Below are positions 9,005 to 18,922 of a stretch of 30,574 nucleotides of DNA, piece after piece. Below the pieces are notes generated by a model. It was not told the origin of the DNA. It did no database searches and worked only from the letters and a program-made list of their open reading frames with translations. Position 1 is the first letter of the stretch, and every line of letters begins with the position of its first letter. A program made the position numbers and the translations under genes. The DNA is from Trichosporon coremiiforme (Eukaryota > Basidiomycota > Tremellomycetes > Trichosporonales > Trichosporonaceae). The stretch covers positions 115,128 to 145,701 of the forward strand of contig BCJJ01000001.1 in assembly GCA_039545355.1 (NCBI GenBank), read 5' to 3'.

Positions 9005-10564
9005 CTACTGGTTGTCTAAGCTGCCAGAGAAAATAAGCTCAATGGCCGCCTCGACGTTGCCTCCGGTGCTGCGGAGAGCGCGAATGTTTTTCTGGGCGTC
9101 CCACAGGCCCATAGCGTTCAACTGACCCAGTTGGGTGGCGTAGATCTCCTCGGGTGGGCGGTCATCGCGCGGAGCCGCGCCAGCACCTCCGGCACCGGCA
9201 CCACCAAACAGAAAAGAGGGGTCCATCATGAAGGGGTTCATGCCAGCACCACCGGCTCCTCCGAGAAGAGCGGCGAAGGGGTTCGGAGGAGCACCAGCAC
9301 CGGGGCTGCTCGGGTTCGCAGCGTTCGGGTTACCCCCAGCAGCACCACCGGCGGCGTTCCCCGCCGTGTTGCTCGCCGCTGCTCCGGCCGCGTTACCGGC
9401 GGCAGCTCCAGCACCGGGAGCGAAGAGGTTCGGAAAGGGGTCGTTCGCGGCGTTGCCGCCAGCACCGCCGGCAGCAGCTCCAGCACCACCTCCGAAGCCT
9501 CCGAGGCCGCCGAGACCTCCGAGACCGCCCATACCGCCCATTCCGCCCATACCGCCCATACCGCCCATACCGGCCATGCCGTTCTCGCCCATGGCAGACT
9601 GCATCTGCATGATCTGTTGTCAGTTGAGCGGGTATGAGGTAACTCACCATGCGCAGAGTCTCAGGGTTGCTCATCATCTGGCGGAACATGGGACTCTGCA
9701 TGACCTGGCGCATCTGAGGACCCATGGCAGCGAGCTGCGGGTTCGAGGCGATCATCTGCATGTCAGCTCTGAGCCCCAAAAATCCAGTTTGGGCTCCTCA
9801 CCTGGTCCATTACCTCCGGGCGCGACATGAGGTCCGACATCTGCCTGAGGAACTCGGGGTTGTTCATAAGGCCGGTCATCTGCGTGTCAGCTGAAACTCC
9901 GCACGCAACGTTAGCTCCAGTGAACTCACAGCATTGGGGTCCTGCAGGTTTCCGATGCCCATGCCCTGGAACGGGTTGAAGCCGGCGAGGCCCTGCTTCT
10001 GTCAGCTGTACCGCACAACAGTCATCTCTGTAACATACGTGGTGGTAGTTCTCGATCGTGTCCGCCATGTTCCCGGCGCTCAGGCCCGTGCCCATCTGCG
10101 GCAGGCGCTGGGGGGTAGGAGTCGCCTCGACCGGCTTGGCAGCGCCCTTGACCATGTGGATAGTGTGACCGTTCTGGATTTTGTAGGCCTCAATTTTGTC
10201 GTCATCCTTCAGGACCTTGCCTGCAAGCATGCGTCAGCTTATCGAAGCGTTACGCTTGTGAAGCAGCCGGTGGCGACTATCGGGCGCATGAACTACTTAC
10301 CGGAATAGATGAGGCGCTGGCGCGCCTTCTCCACGTCGCACTTGGCGGCGATGGCGTCCTTCAGGTCCGCGACACTCTTGTCAGGCGAGATAGTGATGCT
10401 GAGCTTGAGCTCGGAAGGACCCTTGATGGTACTGTGTCGAGTCAGCAATGTCATCGAGGAAGGTCACTGATCGTCTGCGGTGCTGCGGAGAGCCTGCTGG
10501 CGGTGGGCGTGGTCACGTACAGGGTGATTTCCGAGCTCGAGGAAGAGGACGAAGCATCCGCCAT
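9005..10564 (-). CDS. DSK2: Ubiquilin/Dsk2: UBL-STI1-UBA shuttle receptor for ubiquitinated proteins
   Basis: Adaptor that binds ubiquitin chains through a C-terminal UBA and the proteasome through an N-terminal UBL. Seven exons: 10564-10521, 10431-10301, 10220-10039, 9998-9930, 9879-9802, 9755-9648 and 9613-9005. The introns are 89, 80, 40, 50, 46 and 34 nt, all GT-AG; the sum is 1221 nt, 406 aa, in frame throughout. The UBL spans about residues 12-83 (LTIKGPSELKLSITISPDKS, then RQRLIYSGKVLKDDDKIEAY). Met-rich STI1-type segments follow (NPEFLRQMSDLMSRPEVMDQ, then MRQVMQSPMFRQMMSNPETL). After them come GGM/GGL repeats, a long Gly/Ala/Asn/Pro linker, and the UBA starting PEEIYATQLGQLNAMGLWD. 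Domain order is exactly that of Dsk2/ubiquilin. Very short exons 4-6 each encode one piece of the STI1 region. Confidence 0.95.
9514..9585 (-). repeat. Coding minisatellite for the GGM/GGL tract of Dsk2
   Basis: Tandem 9-bp units, minus-strand GGCGGTATG-like, encode repeated Gly-Gly-Met and then Gly-Gly-Leu triplets between the STI1 region and the linker. The unit is identical over several copies, so length variation between strains is likely. Confidence 0.75.
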
Positions 10565-10897
10565 GGCTGGAGTGTGTGTGTGTCGTGGAGGGATAAAGGG
10601 TATGTGGGTGAAGAGAAGAATGTTGGAGAAGGACACCTTGATAACGCGGCCGCACCGGTTGATGATGTCGCGAGATGGGGCACCCCACTCTGCACGTGGC
10701 ACCCCCCGCATCGGCCGACGGGGAAGGCGGCGAAGGCGCGTCGTGGCCCGCCGGCCCAGTACCTTAATGAGCGCTTCGTTTGCGATCCTGCGACGCGATC
10801 TGCATGTGTCGATCTCTGTCCAGCGGCTAAAGCAAGCAAGCAAGCACGTCGTCTACAAAGCAGATGCATTGGTGTCTATGTATGGTCTATTAATGTT

Positions 10898-11534
10898 TTA
10901 GTCAAACTTGGAGCGGTCGTAGTTGGCACCGCCAGCCTTGCGCATGCGCTGCACGATCTCGTCCTGCGATCGGTCAGTTTAGCCGCCTCGGAACCGCGCA
11001 GGCCGCCGTTTCAGTGACTCACCTCCTTCAGATCGTCAACGTTCTCAGCCGAGACCTCGATCGAGTAGGAGCGGATGACGTTCTTGACGTCGGACGAGTG
11101 CACCGAGACCTTGGCGCGGCGCATGATCTTGACCTGCTCGCCGATCCACGTGACGAACGCAAACTTGACACGCTGCGAGTGGTCGTCGTTGCTGTAGGTC
11201 ACACGAACGAAGCCGAACGACGCTTTGGTGGGCTCAAGCTTAGAAGCGAACTCGGCGAGGTCGCCCGTTCCAGTCTCGGAGAGGACGAGCTTGTCGGACT
11301 TGTCAGACTGCACGTCAGCTCAAGAACCTCGTGCGGCAGATCGGCCAAGTTTCGAACAAGCACACGCTGATCTTGCGAGCTTCTGGTCCGCCCTGTTACA
11401 TACCTCGTAGTTCAAGAGCAGCCAGGTAGTTTCGTCCTTGTCACTCCGGACGAGCTCGTAGGCTGCCGTGCCGTCAGCACTGTCTGCGAGGGGAACCCAC
11501 CCTCAGCGATCTTAGGGTTTTTGACGTCGGCCAT
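10898..11534 (-). CDS. Coactosin-like ADF-homology actin-binding protein
   Basis: Single ADF-H domain protein expected to bind F-actin in the cytoplasm. Four exons: 11534-11501, 11462-11404, 11307-11023 and 10963-10898. Introns are 38, 96 and 59 nt, each with a CTGAC branch site, giving 147 aa. The start MADVKNPKIAEAYELVRSD resembles the helix-1 region of coactosin. The core FGFVRVTY...RVKFAFVTWIGE matches the coactosin signature FAFVRF...KFALITWIGE. The C-terminus ends YDRSKFD. Coactosin is separated from cofilin by this WIGE segment and by lacking the cofilin N-terminal Ser-Gly regulatory site. The gene is head-to-head with the SRP receptor beta gene over a 223-bp gap that should hold both promoters. 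Confidence 0.9.
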
Positions 11535-11757
11535 GCTGGATATCGGAATGAAGACGGCTGGGAGGTCGGTACAGGAGAGTTCGGGGGATGCGAGTATAAG
11601 GGCAGCAACAAAAGTCGAAGAGGAACCGAACCAGCGTGGAGCGATGCCGAGAGGTGCCCCGATCGCTGCGGGTGGGCTCACGTGACGTGTCCACTGGTCC
11701 ACTCAGGAGATCTCGAGCACGATACCTTCCTCCCACTCATCAACAACCGACAACACG

Positions 11758-12893
11758 ATGAGCAGCGAGACGGTCACTGCGACTGTCACCGAGACGAAAA
11801 CATGGGCTTCGGGAGCCGCTGAGAAGATTGTCTCCCACCCCAAGATTCAGGAGGCGCTGCGCCATCCGTTGCTCCAGCACCCTGCTCTCCGGCATCCTCT
11901 ACTCGCCGATCCCAAGGTCGTTGCGATTGCCTCGGGGCTGCTCATCATCCTGCTGATGCTTTGCTGTGAGTTGACTATTAGAGAGCTGGGACTGACTTCA
12001 GGCACTCCATCAAGCCGCAAAAGCGCGAAGAAGGGGACGCCCAACGTCATCTTTGTCGGCCCGCCTGCATCTGGCAAGACCGTTCTGTTCTCAAAGGCAA
12101 GTTGATCAATAGATGCCGGAAACTGACTTCCAGCTTACTGAAGACGAGAATCCGACAAGTCACACCTCTCTTGTTCCTTCGATCACGACCGTGGCGCTCC
12201 CGTCAGCCGACGGAGCGACCAAGGCGGTCACCCTTATCGATGTGCCCGGCCACGCGCGCCTGCGCGACCAGGTCAGCAAGCTCCTTCCCGAAAGCGCTGC
12301 GGTCATCTTCGTCGTCGACATTGTGAACCTTGTGCGCAATGCGTCGAGTGTCGCCGAGTGAGTTGTCTCTTGCGGTACATAAACTGACGACCAGGGAGCT
12401 TCCCCCGCTTCTGACTCAGATGGCGGGCGTGTTCAACCGACGGCTGAACGGACCGACTCCCCAGCTCCTGGTTCTCGGACACAAGGCAGACCTGCTCTCC
12501 GGCAGTTCTGACAAGTGTCCAGCTGACATCTCGTCGAGCGCCCGCGACACGGCAACGGAGCGTCTGCGCTCAATCCTGACGCGGGAGATGGATCGGCTCA
12601 AGGCCGCGCGTGGAGGCAGCGGCGGCCGCATCGAGGGCATGGGCAAGGTGCAGACGAGTCGCGGCTTCTGGGGCCGTTTGTTCGGCGCGGCGCGTGCGGG
12701 CGAGATCGAGGCCGAGGGCGAGGACGACGAGGCTATGGTGTGGGGCGGACCTGGCGCTTTCCGCTGGGAGGATGTCGAGGGCGTCGATATCTCGTGGGGA
12801 GTCAGCGCCGTTGGTCCGGCGAACGCCCTCACTGCCTCCAAGGAGCGGGGCAACGGGCTCAACGTGCTCGAGGACTTCCTTTGGGACCTGTAG
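11758..12893 (+). CDS. SRP102: Signal recognition particle receptor subunit beta (SRP102/SRPRB)
   Basis: Membrane-anchored small GTPase of the ER that holds the SRP receptor alpha subunit for co-translational targeting. Exons are 11758-11965, 12002-12096, 12134-12357 and 12395-12893, giving 341 aa. One transmembrane segment lies at about residues 54-70 (VVAIASGLLIILLMLCC). It is followed by the GTPase domain: P-loop GPPASGKT, switch II DVPGHARLRDQ, and GHKADL in place of NKxD. The second intron (12097-12133) starts with GC, not GT: AAG|GCAAGT ... CTGACTTCCAG. Without removing it the frame stops at once; with it the conserved LFSK-LTEDE junction forms. The N-terminal HPLLQHPALRHPLLADP stretch is an imperfect internal repeat. 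A long acidic insertion before the C-terminus ends FLWDL, as in other family members. Confidence 0.93.
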
Positions 12894-13135
12894 GACCTGT
12901 AGTGCATGCATTGATTTCGGGCATGAGCCTAGGCACTGGATGCGGCGCAGCGAAGGCGGCACAGCCCGGCAGTCGAAGCGATCGGCCCAACTACGTCACA
13001 TCACATGACCGAAGAGGCCACGCGCGCGTTGCCACCAGCCGCACCAAACCGTGAGCCGGGAGCCTGGGGATACTTGCAATGTTCCTTCATCGTCCAATTG
13101 CTCTTTCCACCACTCTCCAACTCACCGACAACACC

Positions 13136-13616
13136 ATGGTTCGCGGATCGGACATTATCATCGCGCTCATCGCCATCATCTTCCCGCCCGCCGCGGTCGC
13201 CATGATGACGGGCTGTAGCTGCGACCTCCTCATTAGCATCGCGCTGACCATGCTGGTACGTCATAGGCCCTGTTTGCCGCTGGGCAGTAGTGCTCGTGTA
13301 ATCGATGTCACCAAGCACCGGCGCATGGCGAGCAGCTACATACTTTTCTTGTTAGCTGACATTCACAGGGATACATTCCGTATGTAGAGTCAACGAGCTG
13401 GCCCTTGCGACGATTAGCTGACATACAGTGGTCACATCTACGCCTTCTACATCCTGTGGAAGAGGGTGAGCTAACCGAAACGGTCTCTTCAGCTGACGCC
13501 AGATCCGCGCAGAGGAGATGTTCGGCATGAACGGATACACCTACCTCGGCAACGGCGAGTTTGTCGCCGTCCACTCCGGGCCCCCCGCCGGCAACCCCAA
13601 CTACGGCTCTGTCTAA
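13136..13616 (+). CDS. PMP3: Pmp3/UPF0057 plasma membrane proteolipid
   Basis: Small two-helix membrane protein that in yeast lowers cation uptake by affecting membrane potential and salt tolerance. Four exons: 13136-13255, 13369-13379 (only 11 nt), 13429-13465 and 13503-13616. Introns are 113, 49 and 37 nt, all with GCTGAC or CTAAC before the acceptor. The product has 93 aa. Helix 1 is IIIALIAIIFPPAAVAMMTG, followed by CSCDLLISIALTML, then the family hallmark LGYIPGHIYAFYIL. The 11-nt exon encodes exactly the GYI-P piece of that hallmark. A hydrophilic C-terminal tail of about 35 aa (MFGMNGYTYLGNGEF... PNYGSV) makes it longer than the 55-aa yeast protein. Confidence 0.95.
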
Positions 13617-13770
13617 GCGTGTTTTCCGGTAGTCCCTTTGGGCTTTTCGAGTCAGATGACGAAGAACGCAGCGACTCAGCAGGAGGACGTTCGGAGCCGT
13701 ATCGAATGCAAATAATGAACGCACTGTAGCAAGAGGTATTCCATGTCTAAGATGTACTAACTGCCTACGT

Positions 13771-16312
13771 CTACTTGCCGCCTTCGGCCTGCCACGCCTT
13801 GAAGGCGTCGTGTAGTTTCTCCTGTTGCTTGTACTCCTTGGCGAACTTCTTGCTCGCGCTCTTGGTCACTTCGTTGCCCTCGCCGTCGTGCGTCGGGATG
13901 CCGGCCCCATCCCACTTGGTGTACAGCCCGTCCTTGACGTGGGGCGGCTTGAACATCTCTCCAGGAGGTGTCCGGCCCTTCTCAAGCTGCGCGATGCGCT
14001 TCTGCTCCGCAGCAGCAGCGTTGGCAGCCTTCTTTGCAGCCTTCTCGGCAGCAGCGGCGGCCTTCTCCTCGCGCGCCTTGATCAGAACAGCCGGGTCGAC
14101 GAGCTTGTAGAGCGCACCGCCGTCGGCACCCTGTCCGTCATCGAGCTGCACGCCGAGGTTGACCAGGTCGTTGTCGCGGAACTTGTCACAGAGCTGGAGG
14201 ATGTCCTTGTTCGAACCGCCGGCGATCGCGACCTTGCGAATGTCGTCACGGAATGAAGCAAGCGCGCGGATGTACTTGTCAAGCTTGGCCTCGAACTGAT
14301 GTCAGCTTGGCCCGCACGTGTTAACTTACGTCTCCGGAGCCGCCCTCGTCGCCAGCCTTGCCCCATCCGATCGCGCTAGCGTTGGCGGCGAGCGGGCCCT
14401 CGCCGAGGCCGAACATGACGAGCTGGCGCGTGATCCACTGCGCGATGACGCGCACAGGCTCGATGTTGTACTCGCGTCCGCGCTGGGAGAAGTACACGTT
14501 GACCTTCTGGATCAGGTCGAGGAGGACCTGGACAGCTCCTTGAGTGTTGAACGAGTCGCAGAGCGCGGCACGGAACGCGAGCTGCGCGCGCGACAGGTCC
14601 TCGAGCAGCTGCTTCTCCGGCGCGTCAAAGTGGTGCTTGCCGTCCGTGTTCATGCCCTTAGCCTGCGTCTCGCTCAGGCGCGCCTTGACATTGGTGAAGA
14701 AGTTGTCGATCGTCTCCTCTTTCGCCTTCGTGTCGGCAATCAGGTCGCGCTTGAAGTCCAGACGCGAGCTCCACGGACTCAGCATGAACGCGAGACGAAG
14801 CTGGCGCGCAGTGTAGTCCTTGAGAGCGTCGTCGATGCTGATGAAGTTCTTCAGCGACTTGGACATCTTCAGTCCCTCAATGTGCAGGTGCCCCGTGTGC
14901 AGGAAGTAGTTGATCCACTGCTTGTTGCCGTGGTACGCCTCGGACTGAGCGAGCTCGTTGTCGTGGTGCGGGAACATCAGGTCGATACCGCCAGAGTGGA
15001 TGTCGATGTTCTTGCCGAGGATCTCGGACGCCATGACACTGCACTCGATGTGCCAGCCGGGTCGTCCCTCACCCCAGGGGGAGGGCCACGCCGGCTCTCC
15101 GGGCTTAGACTTGGCCTTCCACAGGGCGAAGTCCTGCGGCTGGCGCTTGCCCTTTGTTCCGGTGAGCGCACCCTCACCCTCGTCGAGCAGCTTCCAGTTG
15201 CCTTTGCTGCTGGGCTGCAGCTTGGCGTACTGATGCCGGAATCCGTCGCCGTCGGATCCCTCAAACTTGTTCACGTCGAACCAGACGGATCCCTCGGCCT
15301 CGTACGCGAACCCGTTCTTGATGATCTGCTCGACGAACGCAACGATTTCCGGGACGTACTCGGACACACGGGTGATAACGTCCGGGCGGAGGATGTGGAG
15401 GCGGTCCATGTCCTCAAAGTAGCGCTGCTCCCAGTACTGCGCGAGGTCTCGGCTGACACCGACCGGGTCGGCGATCGTGTTACCCTTCGTCTCGCCGTAG
15501 TAAGGGCCAAGGACACTAGCGGTGCCCTCAACAAGGTCATCGACACCACCGGTGGCACCAGACCCAAGCTGCTTCTCGGCAGCCAGGATGGCATCGCGGG
15601 CCTGCGTCAGGCTGGTAATGTAGAGACCGAACTTCTCCTCCTTCTCCTTGCCAGCCTCGATGAACGCAGGATCGGACGCAGCCTTTTTGGCGATGGCGTT
15701 GAAGTGCTCGAGAGCGTCGTCGCCGTTGGGAGCGTCGACAGGCGAGGGGAGGTTCTTCACGAGCTTCGGAAGGAAGGCAGTGAACGCCTTGCGCGCGTCG
15801 GCGATGAGCTCAGGGGTGAGCTTGGGGTTCTTCTCCTTTGTCTCCTTCAGCAGATATCCTTCCCGCGCGCGCATGATAATCTTGTCGTCAATGTCAGTAA
15901 TGTTCATGACAAAGTTGACGTCGTAGCCGAAGTAGTCGCGGAGGATACGGCGGACAATATCCTGCGTCAGGTAGTTACTGTGAGTCAGTTGACGGACAAA
16001 GCAAGCAACTCACCGAGCGTGGCCCATGTGCGAGGCATCGTAGACAGTAGGACCGCAGTTATACCAGTCGATCTGGCGACCGTTGGTAGCAACAAAGGTA
16101 TCCTTGTTCTTGGTGATCGAGTTGTAGACCTTGAGGACGGGCTCATCGGTCTGCTTCTGCGGGGGGTACCACACGGTCGGCGTGGAAGACGAGGCCGGTG
16201 CGGACATGACGGACGATGCGGAAAGTGATCGGGTGAATGAGCGAACGACAGGAGAGGTGCGGGGAGTCGGGCGAGAGAGGATTTGGGGGACGATGCGAAG
16301 TCTCGAGGCCAT
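13771..16312 (-). CDS. Cysteinyl-tRNA synthetase, probably both mitochondrial and cytosolic
   Basis: Class I synthetase joining cysteine to tRNA-Cys. Three exons: 16312-16014, 15977-14330 and 14295-13771. Introns are 36 and 34 nt, giving 823 aa. Motifs: zinc ligand Cys86 in YNCGPTVYDASHMGHAR, HIGH-type HMGH at 95-98, WHIECS at about 408-413, FPHHDNELAQ with zinc-binding histidines at about 437-438, and KMSKS at about 470-474. An insertion in the catalytic domain (about residues 153-260) is typical of eukaryotic cytosolic CysRS. The C-terminus carries an Ala/Lys-rich helical segment (KAAAAAEKAAKKAANAAAAE). The first 35 residues (MASRLRIVPQILSRP... SFTRSLSASS) look like a mitochondrial presequence. 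A second in-frame ATG at 16207-16205 (Met36, MSAPASSS) could start the cytosolic form. The gene is divergent from ERV25. Confidence 0.96.
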
Positions 16313-16817
16313 ACAGATGTGGCCAGCGAGACCTTTTGTAGAATGTAAAGAGAGACGAGGGAAGAAAGCGGCCTGCGATTGACGGGATGGCCCAAGGTTC
16401 CAGGTTTCCGGATTTGTGTATCTAGGTTTCGCGACTTCGACTCAGCGATCACATCACTTGGCTCGTGGATCATATCAAGGATAGGCCTGCGTAGGCGCAC
16501 CGGCTATCGCGCATCGAACCGCGTGCCTACGGTGTGTGAGCAGCTGGACACCCACCTAGCGCCCGTGCCTGACGACTCTTCGCGGCGTGGGACGTGGATG
16601 GCGTCGCGTGGTGTGTCTCAATACATGACACGCCGCCAGGTCGGTTTCGTCTGCCATCACATCCTCTACACGACCTCTCACGACCAGTTCTGACCAGGCC
16701 CAGTCCTCTCGCTCCAAAACGCGCAACAAGTAGCGCGCAGGCGATCTTCCGGCTTCCTCTCTAGTCCGAGCTACTCCCCTTTACGTTCACGACTCGACGA
16801 TCGGCGACTCAGCAACC
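16313..16817. other. Divergent promoter region of CysRS and ERV25
   Basis: 505 bp between two start codons pointing away from each other. The ERV25 side is pyrimidine-rich just before its ATG (cctctctagtccgagctactcccctttacg). No gene, TATA box or repeat is evident. Confidence 0.5.
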
Positions 16818-17692
16818 ATGTCCGGACGAACAGTGTCGTTTGGATTCCTCACTCTCTGCCTCGCGTTTCTCGCGACTCTGGCGCAGGCCGTCAAGTTCGA
16901 TCTTGCCCCGTCGAGCAAGCCTCGTGAGTTGTTTGAGCCATGCGGTGTGGTATTGCAGCTGACAAGCCTCCCCCGCGGACCCCCAATCCGTCGATCCTGC
17001 TTTCCCAATATAGACTGGTGAGTTTGAGACCTGCCTGCGGATCTTATTACGGTTTGCGCTGACCGGCAGCATCTGGAACTTTGCTCCGGGCGACACTTTA
17101 GTGATCGTGAGCGCGAACACCCCCCCGGTCGACGGCATCCGCGTCGACATCGACATCGTCGATGGATCCCAGGCCAAGAATGTGTACCTGTCCAAGAAGG
17201 ACATCAAGGACGAGAGCCGATTGGCGATCACGACGCACCAGTCTGCTGACGTCGGCGTCTGTCTGAAGGCTGTTCAGACGGGACGTGAGTACAGTTGTTT
17301 TGAACGCAGGCATTCAGCTGACCTTGTCCAGAGTCTGCTCAGCGCACGCGCACTATCGACCTGGACATCGACATCGGCGCGGACGCGTACGACTACAACG
17401 CGCTCGCGAACCAGGAGTCGCTGTCGGTGCTCGAGGTCGAGATGCGCAAGCTCGAGAACGTCGTCAAGGAGATCCAGGAGGAGATGCAGTACCTGCAGAA
17501 CCGCGAGATGCGCATGCGCGACACGAACGGTGAGTAGCTCTGGGGAAAGGCTGGCGAGCTAACATAGTAGAGAGCACGAACGACCGTGTCAAGTGGTTCT
17601 CAATCATCATCACGCTCGGCATTGTCGCGCTCGGGGCGTGGCAGCTCATGCATCTGCGCTCCTTCTTCAAGCGCAAGTACCTCATCGACTAG
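16818..17692 (+). CDS. ERV25: p24 delta family cargo receptor (Erv25/TMED10)
   Basis: Type I membrane protein cycling between ER and Golgi in COPII and COPI vesicles. It binds GPI-anchored and other cargo as part of the p24 hetero-oligomer. Exons: 16818-16923, a 4-nt microexon 17014-17017, 17070-17284, 17332-17529 and 17571-17692; 214 aa (yeast Erv25 has 211). A signal peptide ends at AQA, residues 22-24. The GOLD domain has the conserved first Cys in KPHCIWNF and the second in VGVCLKA. It is followed by the coiled coil (SVLEVEMRKLENVVKEIQEE), RDTNESTNDRVKWFSI, one transmembrane helix and the tail LRSFFKRKYLID. The FF is a COPII/COPI signal. The microexon is the only spliced solution I found that joins VKFDLAPSSKP to CIWNF in frame and at family length. 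Retaining intron 1 also leaves the frame open but adds about 30 unrelated residues. Confidence 0.93.
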
Positions 17693-17876
17693 ACGTATGC
17701 ATAGCGGCAGATGCGAAATGGAGCCAGACGTGGAAGCGGAGCGCGCAGCGTGGCCGGCAGAGTTAACTAACCTGAGGCAGCGCTGATCAAACACTTGTGT
17801 CTTCCTCGCTTTCTTGAGACTTGAACTTCCTCGCATTCCAATTCTAAGTCTGCAACTTCCTTCACCGCCACTGACC

Positions 17877-18776
17877 ATGCCGTACTCGCCAGAGTTCCAA
17901 GACATCCTCGAAGGTATCGACGAGGCGCAGCTCCTGGCTGAGATCGGGGAGGAGGAGCTCGCGCGCCAGGCCGACATCCTCGACCTGCTGCAGAAGAAGG
18001 AAGCGACGGTGGAGGACGGCCAGCTCGTCCGCAGCGCTCCTGCACCGAACCCTCCTCTCCCCTCTCAGCTTTCTAACACTCCGCACTCGCACACGCCTCT
18101 CACGCCCCGCACGCCGTTCAGGAAGCACTCAGGCAGCACCCTTACCGAGGGCGGGCTCAGCAAGTTCTTCGAACCGGGCTCTGAGGAGTGCCGCGCCATC
18201 GCCGCTGTGGAAGAGCAGCCGAAGGAAGGTCAGGCGACCCATGACGGGGGCCCGGAGAGCGACGAGGATGAGCCCTTTGACTGCTCCGCCGAGGTAAGCT
18301 GGAGGTGCACCATGAGCTGAGACCAGATCGTGCCGTACGACGTGGATGGGGAGCTCGTCGCGGTGTGGAATGAGCTGCAAGTGCGTGTCGAGAGCGAGAT
18401 CGAGAGTGAGTCTTCCTTAATTGCTACTCACCGCCTCTTCCCGCGCATCCGTCGTTACTTGCCACCTGCATTCAGCTGACTCCAGCCTTCACCCAGACTT
18501 TCCTCACGGATGCGTGCGTTCTCTTCACTTCCACACTGATGGCAGGTTCAAGCTTGTGCTCGAACTCTCGTCTGCGATGCAGCGCCTGCACGCCGCGACG
18601 CGGGAGCAGCTCGAGGACCTCGTGTCGAACATTCGCGAGGAAGAGGGCAGGCACAGTAAGCTTGCCTCTTGTTTCGGCAGCTGATACTAGCGCACGGCGT
18701 CGCGCTCATGAACGACTACTACAGCAAGATGGAGTCGATGCTCGAGGTGATGCGCCACCCGATCCGCAAGATGTAG
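17877..18776 (+). CDS. Unrecognised 239-aa protein with acidic and helical segments
   Basis: Exons 17877-18293, 18327-18405, 18486-18513, 18546-18655 and 18691-18776, joined by introns of 33, 80, 32 and 35 nt, give one continuous frame of 239 codons from a clean ATG (gaccATGCCG) to TAG. The first 45 residues (MPYSPEFQDILEGIDEAQLL, then GEEELARQADILDLLQKKE) are acidic and helical. Next is a Pro/Ser/Thr-rich disordered part with TPHSHTPLTPRTPFRK (possible proline-directed kinase sites), an acidic patch ESDEDEPFD, and a helical C-terminal half (VWNELQVRVESEIETFTQTF ... LVLELSSAMQRLHAATREQL) that should form a coiled coil. No signal or membrane segment is seen. I do not recognise the family. The unspliced third boundary gives stops or loses the helix pattern, which supports the model. 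Confidence 0.75.
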
Positions 18777-18922
18777 CTAGATCGACTGCATTGAAACTGC
18801 CAGACGATCAAGAGGGAACTGTAATATGCCATAAGTCATGCATGTTTGTAGAATTAGTGGTACAATCCGGATCTCCTCAAGGTCTAACTCGTCTACTCTA
18901 CGCTACGCTATCGTCCTCCCTC

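Noticed and set aside
9514..9585. CRISPR-like array
   Set aside because: Contiguous 9-bp coding repeats without spacers, within DSK2, in a eukaryotic genome.
16818..17021. A 67-aa secreted peptide starting at the ERV25 ATG
   Set aside because: It is the ERV25 signal-peptide exon read into its first intron; splicing gives a full p24 protein.
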